From: Natronoflexus pectinivorans
GTDB lineage: Bacteria; Bacteroidota; Bacteroidia; Bacteroidales; Marinilabiliaceae
Direction: 5' to 3'
NCBI RefSeq assembly: GCF_004345615.1
Contig: NZ_SLWK01000001.1
Coordinates: 62,001 to 126,000, forward strand
Length of the DNA stretch: 64,000 bases
Part shown: positions 53,329-61,079 of the stretch, one piece after another
Position numbering within the stretch: position 1 is the stretch's first letter
How the letters are laid out: each line of letters begins with the position of its first letter
Translations under genes and position numbers: made by a program
Notes under the pieces: generated by a model
The model's database searches: none
What the model saw: only the letters and a program-made list of their open reading frames with translations
What the model was told of the DNA's origin: nothing

Positions 53329-54525
53329 ATGCCAAACATTTCGAAACGAGGATTAGAGATGCCCGCATCTCCAATCCGGCGACTGGTTCCTTATTCAGAA
53401 GATGCTAAATCAAGAGGCATTACCGTATATCATTTGAACATTGGTCAGCCCGACATTAAAACCCCTGAGGTGGCTATTGAAGCCATGAATAACCTAAAGG
53501 TTAAAACCATAGAGTACAGCCACTCTGCCGGCATTGAATCCTATCGCAGAAAACTGGTTGAATATTATAAAAACCTTGGCATCAACATCGACAAAAACCA
53601 GATACTGGTTACTACCGGAGGGTCAGAAGCCATCTCGCTAACTTTTTTGAGTTGTATGGATCCCGGAGATGAAGTCATTGTACCTGAGCCATTCTATGCC
53701 AACTACTATGGATTTGCCACAGCAGCCAGCATCAAAGTAGTTCCGGTGGCATCCTCCATCGACGATGGGTTTGCTTTGCCCCCCATTTCAGATATAGAGA
53801 AGATGATAACCCCGCGCACCCGTGCCATTTTCATCTGCAACCCGAATAATCCTACCGGTTATTTATATTCCCGGGAGGAACTGGAGCAGCTGCGCGATCT
53901 AGTAAAAAAACACAACATATATCTCTTCTCCGACGAAGTGTACCGCGATTTTTGTTATACCGACAAGCCGCACATGTCGGTTATGCATTTGGATGGCATA
54001 GAACAAAACACCGTGATGATTGACTCAGTTTCGAAAAAATACAGTGAATGTGGTCTTCGCATCGGAATGATGATATCAAAAAACCGGGAAATCATTGAAA
54101 CGGCGCTAAAATTTGCTCAAGCAAGACTTAGCCCCCCTTCTCTGGGACAAATTGCCGCAGAAGCTTCACTGGATACTCCGCCATCTTACTTTAAAGAAGT
54201 GCACGAAGAGTATATCAAACGACGTGATTTTCTTGTTGAAGGTCTTAACAAAATACCAGGTGTATATACACCGGTTCCTAAAGGAGCCTTTTACACCGTT
54301 GCAAAACTGCCAGTAGACAATGCCGACAAGTTCTGCCAATGGATTTTAAGTGATTTCTCGTATAAAAATCAAACCGTAATGATGGCGCCTGCTTCAGGCT
54401 TTTACACCACACCCGGTAAGGGAATTGATGAAGTACGGATTGCATATGTGCTGAACATTGATAACCTTAAAAACGCCATAGAGACTCTTGAAAAAGCTCT
54501 TGAGGCATATCCCGGAAGAAAATAA
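53329..54525 (+). CDS. Class I/II PLP-dependent aminotransferase (AspC-like)
   Basis: 398 residues. Fold-I aminotransferase: NIGQPDIKTP near the start, TTGGSEAISLTFLSC, NPNNPTGYLYS, DEVYRDFCY, PLP lysine in DSVSKKYSECGLRIG. Likely aspartate or broad-specificity aminotransferase; the substrate cannot be fixed from sequence. Upstream promoter-like box at 53245-53276. Confidence 0.9.
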   Translation: MPNISKRGLEMPASPIRRLVPYSEDAKSRGITVYHLNIGQPDIKTPEVAIEAMNNLKVKTIEYSHSAGIESYRRKLVEYYKNLGINIDKNQILVTTGGSEAISLTFLSCMDPGDEVIVPEPFYANYYGFATAASIKVVPVASSIDDGFALPPISDIEKMITPRTRAIFICNPNNPTGYLYSREELEQLRDLVKKHNIYLFSDEVYRDFCYTDKPHMSVMHLDGIEQNTVMIDSVSKKYSECGLRIGMMISKNREIIETALKFAQARLSPPSLGQIAAEASLDTPPSYFKEVHEEYIKRRDFLVEGLNKIPGVYTPVPKGAFYTVAKLPVDNADKFCQWILSDFSYKNQTVMMAPASGFYTTPGKGIDEVRIAYVLNIDNLKNAIETLEKALEAYPGRK

Positions 54526-54648
54526 ATCCGAATTTACATCGTTATAGCTGATGAAACGGAAAAGCTATAAAATAGAAAGTTATATTTATGCCGACCTTCA
54601 TTTAAACAGCGCCGGATGCAGAATAAAAATTGATTGACAATTGGGGTT

Positions 54649-56217
54649 ATGATGAGATTGTTGTGGTGGTTTTTGCTGGTATTACTTCCTTTTTTTTCAT
54701 TGAAAGCTGAAAAAACAGAGGTTCCCGGATTAATTATTTTTTTGGTTATAGACGAATTAGATAATGAGCAAATTCTCTTACTTCAAAGAGAATTTTCCTC
54801 ACAGGGAATAAATCGCATATCCCGCACGGGTATGCGATTTATGAATGCATATTCTTCAGACATATCCGGATATCCGGGAACACGTATTGCGTCCCTTTAC
54901 TCAGGAACTTCGCCATCAACCCATGGACTGATTGGAGAAACCTGGGTAAACCGAAGAAACAACCAGTTCATTCAGCCGGCATCCTACGATTCTGCTCAAA
55001 TATCGACAGTTTTATCGTACAATCAGTCGAAAACAATTGCCGATTATCTTAAATCAGTTTACGGCTCAGAGGCTAAAAATGCCACCATCTCTGTTAATGC
55101 TCCCTGGCTGATCCATGCAAACGGATACAACCCCGATCACATTTTCACCTACGACCAAAATCGCGGAGTTTTTTATGATGCATCAAATCCGGTGAAAAAG
55201 GATGACTGGATGAGAGGTTTTAACCAGAGCATTAACAACACCAACCTGTTAAGCAGACAATGGGGACCGGTGAAAGACATCACCAGCTATGTTGAGTTTC
55301 GCTATTTGCCTGATGAAAAAAGAAAGGATTTCCGAAGCTTTTTATATAACATGCGAACCGGAACCGAAGCACCATTCTCACGCATTGCCGGATCGCCATA
55401 CATCAACACGCTTATTCGGGATTTCACCGTCTCTTTTCTAGCCAACACCGGTTTCGGAAAATCAAGCGTTCCCAATCTCCTCACCATTCAATTCACCACG
55501 CGTCCTTTCACAAAGACCAATGGAACCATACTTCCTGCGGAAAAAGAAGACATGCTGTTAAGATTGGATCAGGACATCGCATCGCTGCTTGCATATCTGG
55601 ATTTTGAATTTGGACGGGACAACTATCTGCTGGTACTAACTGCAGGAGCAAACAGCATGCCGGATCAAACCACCACAGGGAAAGCTGGAGTTACAACAGG
55701 AACCGTTGAGTTCAGAAGAGTTGTATCGTTATTAAACCTTTACCTGATGGCACAATACGGACAAGGTCAATGGGTAACAGGCATACATGACAACTATCTC
55801 TATCTGAATCACCAATTAATTGAGGAAAACCAACTCGAGTTGGAAGTTATACAAGAAAAAACGTGCCGGTTTCTGGTGGAATTCAGTGGAATAAAACACG
55901 CCATACCGGTCTGGAACAAAATGTTCGACAGCGAAAGGCAGCCCGTTTTATCTGACAATCTGTTTTCTCGCCGACTTCCTGATATATCCATTGAGTTATT
56001 GCCCGGTTGGAGCACGCCTGCAACAAACCTGGGGACCCGACAAACAGGCAAGAGCGGAAATAATTTTGTTCCACTGTTTGTATCAGGAGCAGGCATTCGT
56101 TACGGAGCTTGGCTGGCACCATTCAACATCAACAAACTGACTCCCATCTTACTTCAGTTGTATGGAATCAATCACCCGGAATTGATTTATATGGAGCAGG
56201 TTAATTTGTTTAAGTAG
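54649..56217 (+). CDS. Alkaline-phosphatase-superfamily protein, predicted catalytically inactive
   Basis: 522 residues from the ATG at 54649 (54652 equally possible). Signal peptide MMRLLWWFLLVLLPFFSLKA. The overall frame follows PafA-type phosphatases: GLIIFLVIDELD (one metal-ligand Asp position kept), NAYSSDISGYPGTRIASLYSGTSPSTHGLIGETWV, and EDMLLRLDQDIASLLAYLDFEFGRDNYLLVLTAG. But the usual TxPGHA nucleophile region reads GYPGTRIA, the STDxxGHxxG metal segment reads TTRPFTKTNG (283-292), and the TADHG ligand pair reads TAGANS (331-336). It is therefore probably a pseudoenzyme. Envelope location; role unknown. Confidence 0.75.
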   Translation: MMRLLWWFLLVLLPFFSLKAEKTEVPGLIIFLVIDELDNEQILLLQREFSSQGINRISRTGMRFMNAYSSDISGYPGTRIASLYSGTSPSTHGLIGETWVNRRNNQFIQPASYDSAQISTVLSYNQSKTIADYLKSVYGSEAKNATISVNAPWLIHANGYNPDHIFTYDQNRGVFYDASNPVKKDDWMRGFNQSINNTNLLSRQWGPVKDITSYVEFRYLPDEKRKDFRSFLYNMRTGTEAPFSRIAGSPYINTLIRDFTVSFLANTGFGKSSVPNLLTIQFTTRPFTKTNGTILPAEKEDMLLRLDQDIASLLAYLDFEFGRDNYLLVLTAGANSMPDQTTTGKAGVTTGTVEFRRVVSLLNLYLMAQYGQGQWVTGIHDNYLYLNHQLIEENQLELEVIQEKTCRFLVEFSGIKHAIPVWNKMFDSERQPVLSDNLFSRRLPDISIELLPGWSTPATNLGTRQTGKSGNNFVPLFVSGAGIRYGAWLAPFNINKLTPILLQLYGINHPELIYMEQVNLFK

Positions 56218-56409
56218 CGTAACCAGCTGAGAAGGTAATAATAGTCTATCTTTTAGGCATTCGGGACTAACGTTCTATTGAAAATGCTTACGCCCATTCA
56301 GGGCTAAATATATCTTACATCCTTTTGCATAGTGCGTTGCCCCATGCTGATAATGACGCCCCCTTGGGGCTTAACAAACTTTCATTTTTAAAGCAACATG
56401 TCATAGTGG

Positions 56410-56468
56410 AACTACGTCCTCTAATGTCTAATATCTAAAAATCAAATCTTTCCTCTAACAATCTATTG
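56410..56468 (-). repeat. Partial copy of the ~130-bp dispersed repeat, overlapping a gene end
   Basis: Minus strand AATAGATTGTTAGAGG...TTTTTAGATATTAGACATTAGAG, the left end of the family. It overlaps the last codons of the GGGP synthase gene and supplies its TAG stop. The right terminal repeat is not visible in the remaining gap to 56217, where I see nothing else. Confidence 0.65.
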
Positions 56469-57183
56469 CATCCAGAAAAGCTTTTACAAGTTCCGGCTCT
56501 TTTTCCAGAGCATTACCAACTACGATGAGATCGGCTCCGGCATCGGTTGCCGATTTCATAATGGCCGGCGTAGTAATTCCTCCTCCCACCATCAACGGAA
56601 TTTTCAAGTGCTTTTTCACATCGGAGATCATTGAAGGAGATACAGGCCATTTTGCTCCGCTACCTGCATCCATGTAAATCATCTTCATGCCGAGCATTTC
56701 ACCCGCCATTGCCGTGGCAATGGCGATGTCATTTTTCTCAGCAGGAATGGGTCGCGTCTGGCTCATGTATTCCACCGATGTATAGCTTCCGCCATCAATT
56801 AACATATAACCGGTGGAGATAGGCTCTATCTTGTGCCTGTGAATAAATGGCGCTGAAACAACATGATTACCAATTAACAGTTCAGCATTTCGTCCTGATA
56901 TCATGGAAAGAAAAAGTACGGCATCTACATTGGATGTGAGATGGGTAGGACTACCGGGATACAAAACCACAGGCATATCCAACTCAGTTTTCAGATAATC
57001 AACAAGTGGTTCAATTGGATTTGAGATCAGACTGCCTCCAACCAGAAGCATTTGCGGTGTTTGTTGCTTCAATGAAGCAACAAATTGCTCCAGTTTTTCA
57101 CCATGACATTTATCGGGATCTACCAAAAATGCCATTATTTTTTGCTTTCTGCGAACTCTGTCGGTGATAAAATCAAATATCAT
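56455..57183 (-). CDS. Geranylgeranylglyceryl/heptaprenylglyceryl phosphate synthase family
   Basis: 242 residues. TIM-barrel prenyltransferase of the GGGPS/PcrB family: MAFLVDPDKCHGEKLEQF, LLVGGSLIS, VVLYPGSPTHL, STGYMLIDGGSYTSVEYMSQTRPIP, MIYMDAGSGAK and VGGGITTPAIMKSATDAGADLIVVGN. It joins a polyprenyl diphosphate to glycerol-1-phosphate. Bacteroidota homologues form a known group. The last four residues, AIDC, and the stop lie inside a dispersed repeat. 42 bp downstream of a phosphopantetheinyl transferase. Confidence 0.9.
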   Translation of the reverse strand: MIFDFITDRVRRKQKIMAFLVDPDKCHGEKLEQFVASLKQQTPQMLLVGGSLISNPIEPLVDYLKTELDMPVVLYPGSPTHLTSNVDAVLFLSMISGRNAELLIGNHVVSAPFIHRHKIEPISTGYMLIDGGSYTSVEYMSQTRPIPAEKNDIAIATAMAGEMLGMKMIYMDAGSGAKWPVSPSMISDVKKHLKIPLMVGGGITTPAIMKSATDAGADLIVVGNALEKEPELVKAFLDAIDC

Positions 57184-57225
57184 GGTGTCTTCAAATCTTA
57201 TTCAACAAATACAAATGTAACCTAA

Positions 57226-57855
57226 TTACCAATGCCATACAAGATAATATTCATCGGTGATTTTGTAAGAAAGATCATATTCCTGAACGGGAGAATCCTC
57301 AAAAAGGATTCTCCCTGAGAGTGTTCCTGATTTTTCCGGTAAAAAGGGATCAATCACCATTTGATCTTTAAAAATGATGCCCTGAATTCCTGCTGTTTTA
57401 TACAAAGTCTCTTTGGCGCACCATATTACGGCATGGTAAGTGGGCTCATCTCTTCCGGATATGTATTTCTCTTCTGTAGGATTTACAAATCGCTCGCTTA
57501 ATTTTGATATTCTGGAAGAGGGATATTCCATATCAACACCACATGCTTGACTGGAAATTAACACCGCTGCAAATCCCTTAGTATGTGAAATGGTGACGTT
57601 AAGATCTGATTTGTTAAGATTTGGTTTTCCCGAAGAGGTGTGACTAACGCATGGAGGCAAACCGCTTAGTCTTTGAATCAACAATCGTGAAGCCAGCCAT
57701 TCCAATCGTTTTTCAGAATTGGAAATCAGTTTTAACTGATTTCGCATCAATTCGGTAAACGAAAGCAACTCTGCGAGTTGCTTTTCTGTTTCTTTAATTT
57801 TCCAAACTGAGAGGAAAGATTTGTTTTCTTTATTCGTTTCAAATACAACCGGCAT
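57226..57855 (-). CDS. 4'-phosphopantetheinyl transferase superfamily protein
   Basis: 209 residues. Sfp/EntD-like layout: LASRLLIQRL, the magnesium/CoA motif GVDMEYPSSRI (~105-115), and WCAKETLYKTAG (W-KE-K motif). Loads the phosphopantetheine arm of CoA onto carrier proteins. It belongs to the larger Sfp-like class rather than the ~120-residue AcpS, and no carrier-protein gene is adjacent. 9 bp downstream of gldD. Confidence 0.88.
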   Translation of the reverse strand: MPVVFETNKENKSFLSVWKIKETEKQLAELLSFTELMRNQLKLISNSEKRLEWLASRLLIQRLSGLPPCVSHTSSGKPNLNKSDLNVTISHTKGFAAVLISSQACGVDMEYPSSRISKLSERFVNPTEEKYISGRDEPTYHAVIWCAKETLYKTAGIQGIIFKDQMVIDPFLPEKSGTLSGRILFEDSPVQEYDLSYKITDEYYLVWHW

Positions 57856-57864
57856 AATACAATA

Positions 57865-58455
57865 TCAATCATTCCATTTTATGGTTTCCATCAGATGAAT
57901 CACATCATCTGTAATGAAATCAATAACCGGGTTGAGGGAGTCTCTGTTTGGCCGAACCTGAAAGTAAAGCGAACCTCTTAGAAAATGCCTGGCACTGTCG
58001 GTCACAAGAAACTGAACCGGTGAGGCCGCGTCGCCTTTAATTTCAAACAGCATTCCATACACATTCTTTTCCTCGTCGAAAAAGAGCATCTCTTCAATGG
58101 CATCTGCTTTTACCACATGATTATAGGCGAAACGAATGTTATCCTCCAGCAGATCGTACAAATTATCATCAACCTCTTTATAGCTGATGTGTACCCGTGC
58201 CTTAAACCGGGGGAAATATAGGTTAATCCAGTGTGGCTCGGCACTTCTGGAGACATCGGTTTCTATTCTTCCATAGACAGGATATTCGAATCCATAAGGC
58301 ATGGTGGAATCAAGAAAAACATACTCCTTTTCGGGCAAATCAATCCGGAAAAAGCCCCTTGGTTTTGGAGTTCCTCCTTGAGTACACCCGGCCACAAACA
58401 GGGCAATCGCACCTGCAACCACAACAAAACGTTTCACCAACTGCATCATCTTCAT
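57865..58455 (-). CDS. gldD: Gliding motility lipoprotein GldD
   Basis: 196 residues. Lipoprotein signal with lipobox FVAGC (Cys24). Mature part begins with TPKPRGFFRIDLPEKEY, then WINLYFPRFKARVHISYK, typical of GldD. It overlaps gldE by 4 bp (ATG of gldD inside the end of gldE), so the pair is translationally coupled. In Flavobacterium, GldD is required for gliding and is part of the Gld/T9SS machinery. Confidence 0.93.
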   Translation of the reverse strand: MKMMQLVKRFVVVAGAIALFVAGCTQGGTPKPRGFFRIDLPEKEYVFLDSTMPYGFEYPVYGRIETDVSRSAEPHWINLYFPRFKARVHISYKEVDDNLYDLLEDNIRFAYNHVVKADAIEEMLFFDEEKNVYGMLFEIKGDAASPVQFLVTDSARHFLRGSLYFQVRPNRDSLNPVIDFITDDVIHLMETIKWND

Positions 58456-59777
58456 CCTTTGTTTTCTGGTAAATATCTGATTTTCTTTATCCGACGGTTA
58501 TCTGCCGCCAAAATCGTAAACTTATAGGGAGGGTACTCCACAACTTCGTGTTTTAGGGGAATTTCTCCTCGAATTTCGAGCAACAACCCTGCCAGGGTTT
58601 CAGCTTCTCCTGACACGTCACGAAAAGCATCTTCGGGCAATCCTGTGGCCTTAAAGAAATCTTTCAGCAAAGTTTTCCCTTCAAAGACATAGGAACCGTC
58701 CTGCATGATGGTGAAATTAATTTCATCTTCATCCATCTCATCACTGATTTCGCCAACAATTTCTTCCAGAATGTCTTCCAGCGTAACAATCCCCGAAGTA
58801 CCACCATACTCATCAACAACGATGGCCATGTGTATTTTATGGGTTTTAAATTCCTGAAGCAGATCGTTGATCCGCTTGGTATCGGGGACATAGTAGGCCT
58901 GACGAATTAAGTCCTGCCATTTGAACGAATTGTCCTTGCCAAGATGGGGCAGTAAATCCTTAACGTACAAAATTCCTTTGACATCGTCAGGCCCGTCATC
59001 GTAAACCGGGATACGTGAGTATCCCGACTCAACAATTACAGAAATCACTTTTGAGAACTCACTCTTCAAATCCAGGTCCACAACATCAACCCTGGCTGTC
59101 ATAATCTCCTCCACATTTGTATTCCCAAACGAAACTATTCCTTTAAGAATTTCCTTCCCCTCAGTAATGTTATCATCGGTAAGTTCCAGTGCATGAGATA
59201 TATCGTCCAGGGAAATACCTTTTATCTTTTTTGCCAACCGCCTGTTTACCACGTTGGTTGACTTGACCATTAGTATACTTACCGGTTTAAAAAAACGAGA
59301 CAGAACCAATAAAGGATATGCCATGAAAGCAGAAAACCTTCGCGAATAGAGTCCTGCATAGAGTTTTGGTAATATTTCACCAAAAAGGAGAATCATGCCG
59401 GTGATAAAAACCACCTCAATAACAAACTGCCATGCCCCGGGCGTAGTAAAAACAACCAACTCACCAACAATGTACGCAGTCAGAATGACGATGCTCACGT
59501 TGACAAAATTATTGCTGATGAGAATGGTGGCCAACAACAATTCAGGGTTCTCCAAATGCTTAACCGCCCGTTTACCGGCTTTACTTTCTCCCTCTCTCAT
59601 CTCTGACAGATCGGTTGGTTTAAGAGAAAAATAAGCGACCTCGGATCCTGAAATGAGAGCCGAACTTAACAGTAACAACAGAATAATGATGATAGCCAGC
59701 AACAGTCCCGGTGTAAATGCCTGGAACTGCAAAAACATCAGTGCTGATTGAATCTGAATGAGCGAATCTGCTTCCAA
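58452..59777 (-). CDS. gldE: Gliding motility-associated protein GldE (CorC/HlyC family)
   Basis: 441 residues. Three to four N-terminal membrane helices (DUF21/CNNM domain, ~15-190; LLAIIIILLLLLSSALISGSEVAYFSLKPTDL), two CBS domains (MTARVDVVDLDLKSEFSKV..., YYVPDTKRINDLLQEFKTHKIHMAIVVDEYGGTSGIVTLEDILEEIVGEI), and a C-terminal CorC_HlyC domain. Adjacency to gldD and ssb matches the standard Bacteroidota gldE position. Confidence 0.93.
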   Translation of the reverse strand: MEADSLIQIQSALMFLQFQAFTPGLLLAIIIILLLLLSSALISGSEVAYFSLKPTDLSEMREGESKAGKRAVKHLENPELLLATILISNNFVNVSIVILTAYIVGELVVFTTPGAWQFVIEVVFITGMILLFGEILPKLYAGLYSRRFSAFMAYPLLVLSRFFKPVSILMVKSTNVVNRRLAKKIKGISLDDISHALELTDDNITEGKEILKGIVSFGNTNVEEIMTARVDVVDLDLKSEFSKVISVIVESGYSRIPVYDDGPDDVKGILYVKDLLPHLGKDNSFKWQDLIRQAYYVPDTKRINDLLQEFKTHKIHMAIVVDEYGGTSGIVTLEDILEEIVGEISDEMDEDEINFTIMQDGSYVFEGKTLLKDFFKATGLPEDAFRDVSGEAETLAGLLLEIRGEIPLKHEVVEYPPYKFTILAADNRRIKKIRYLPENKG

Positions 59778-59793
59778 TACTACCTATTAATAT

Positions 59794-60288
59794 TTAAAAT
59801 GGTAAATCGTCCTCAGGTCCAGAGTCTCCGGCATTAAAGGAGCCCTGATCTGAACTGTTACTTAAATTGTTTTGTGCCGCAGACTGTTGGTTTAAGGAGG
59901 CATGCTGCATAGGTTGATCAGCGCGTGTTGCCTGATCATTATCACCTGAATTGCGACGCCCTAATAAATTAATGGTATCCGCATAAATCTCGGTCATATA
60001 TTTTTTCACACCATTGGCATCATCATAGGAGCGTGTTCGAATGCGGCCTTCAACATAAAGTTGAGTCCCCTTTTTGATGTAAGATTCGGCAATTTTGGCC
60101 AATCCGCGCCATGCAACAATGTTGTGCCATTCGGTGCGATCGGGAACTTCCTGTCCATCGCGGGTTTTAAATCCGCGCTCGGTTGTGGCTAATGGAAAAT
60201 TAGCAACAGCCTGATCATTGTCGAAATAACGGACTTCGGGATCTTTCCCGACATTTCCTACTAGTATTACTTTGTTTACCATATACAA
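59794..60288 (-). CDS. ssb: Single-stranded DNA-binding protein
   Basis: 164 residues. OB-fold at ~4-110 (NKVILVGNVGKDPEVRYFDN, EWHNIVAWRGLAKIAESYIKKGTQLYVEGRIRTRSY), a Gln/Asn-rich flexible linker, and the acidic tip GDSGPEDDLPF that recruits partner proteins. 16 bp upstream of gldE. Binds ssDNA in replication and repair. Confidence 0.96.
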   Translation of the reverse strand: MYMVNKVILVGNVGKDPEVRYFDNDQAVANFPLATTERGFKTRDGQEVPDRTEWHNIVAWRGLAKIAESYIKKGTQLYVEGRIRTRSYDDANGVKKYMTEIYADTINLLGRRNSGDNDQATRADQPMQHASLNQQSAAQNNLSNSSDQGSFNAGDSGPEDDLPF

Positions 60289-60424
60289 ATATAATATAAG
60301 GTTAATGGATTAAGTTTAACAAAGCTAAAATACAAAACTTACTTTGCCAAAACAAATTCTAAAGATTCGCTTACATAGGGTCTGCTGAAAAAGTCAACAG
60401 ACCAAAATAATAATTCTTTTGTCC

Positions 60425-60616
60425 TCAAGCCGGACGGGCTCTTACTTTTTTTCAACAGCAAAAAAAAGTAAGCAAAAAATGCCGCCGCTGCTGAAAAATT
60501 GCCTAAATAACAATCTGCCAGGCTAAAATCTGCGAACTCGCTACGCTCAAACAACGCATATTTTTACGCCTGTCACATTGTTATTCTTAACGGCATTTTT
60601 CAAAGGCGGAAGTTTC
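60425..60616. repeat. ~195-bp hairpin repeat, full copy 2
   Basis: Stem CTTACTTTTTTT with AAAAAAAGTAAG (60441-60472), and a second stem made of GAAAAATTGCC (60492-60502) with GGCATTTTTC, AATAACAAT with ATTGTTATT, and GGCTAAAAT...TGCG with CGCATATTTTTACGCC. The loop AACTCGCTACGCTCAAACAA at 60535-60554 is identical to that of copy 1. It occupies part of the 791-bp gap between ssb and mutY. Confidence 0.85.
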
Positions 60617-60778
60617 CATTATTTCTAGCTTTTTCAATACACGGAAATTCTATAGTTATATTAAAAAAGCTTGCACTTTAATGACTGAAAACAAGGCTAT
60701 GTCACACATTATTAATTATGTAAAAGTTTTTCAGCAATCCCTTCATAGAGCCTGCGAGAAAACTCGCCTAATCACACG

Positions 60779-60890
60779 CTCGCCCCTCTAACTCCCCGTT
60801 CGACTGAGCTCACGCCGAAGCCTAAAGGGGAGGATTTCAACGCACTCTCTGTTAGGCGTTTCCCCCTTGGGGGATTAAGGGGGGAAGAAG
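60779..60890. repeat. Compound C-rich/G-rich intergenic motif
   Basis: CGCCCCTCTAACTCCCCG, then AAAGGGGAGG, then TTTCCCCCTTGGGGGATTAAGGGGG. It resembles the motifs at 600-640, 2893-2916 and 5336-5372 and is in the same ssb-mutY gap. I see nothing interpretable between 60617 and 60778. Confidence 0.5.
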
Positions 60891-60947
60891 GTTGATTGCT
60901 TTTTCTGGGTGTTTTCGCGCAGTCACTACATAACAATCTATTATAAT

Positions 60948-61078
60948 AATAATTCGTTAAGATTTATTTCACCTAATTATCAGACGTTTATGAATTCGCT
61001 GTAGTGTTGTACAATCAACTGATAATAAGAAACTTAATCATGTCTAATATCTTATATCTAATAATCTAACGATCTATT
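60948..61078 (-). repeat. ~130-bp dispersed repeat with terminal inverted repeats, copy 6
   Basis: Minus strand from AATAGATCGTTAGATTATTAG to TTAACGAATTATT, with the internal pair TTATTATCAGTTGATTG and GTCTGATAATTAGG. It abuts mutY: the repeat begins one base past the mutY stop codon. It is the copy most like copy 1. Confidence 0.82.
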
Positions 61079-61079
61079 G

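Noticed and set aside
60339-60554. A 71-codon minus-strand frame (starts MFERSEFADFSLADC) in the ssb-mutY gap
   Set aside because: It is the translation of the ~195-bp hairpin repeat and its flank; the FERSEF start comes from the repeat loop. No gene-like features.
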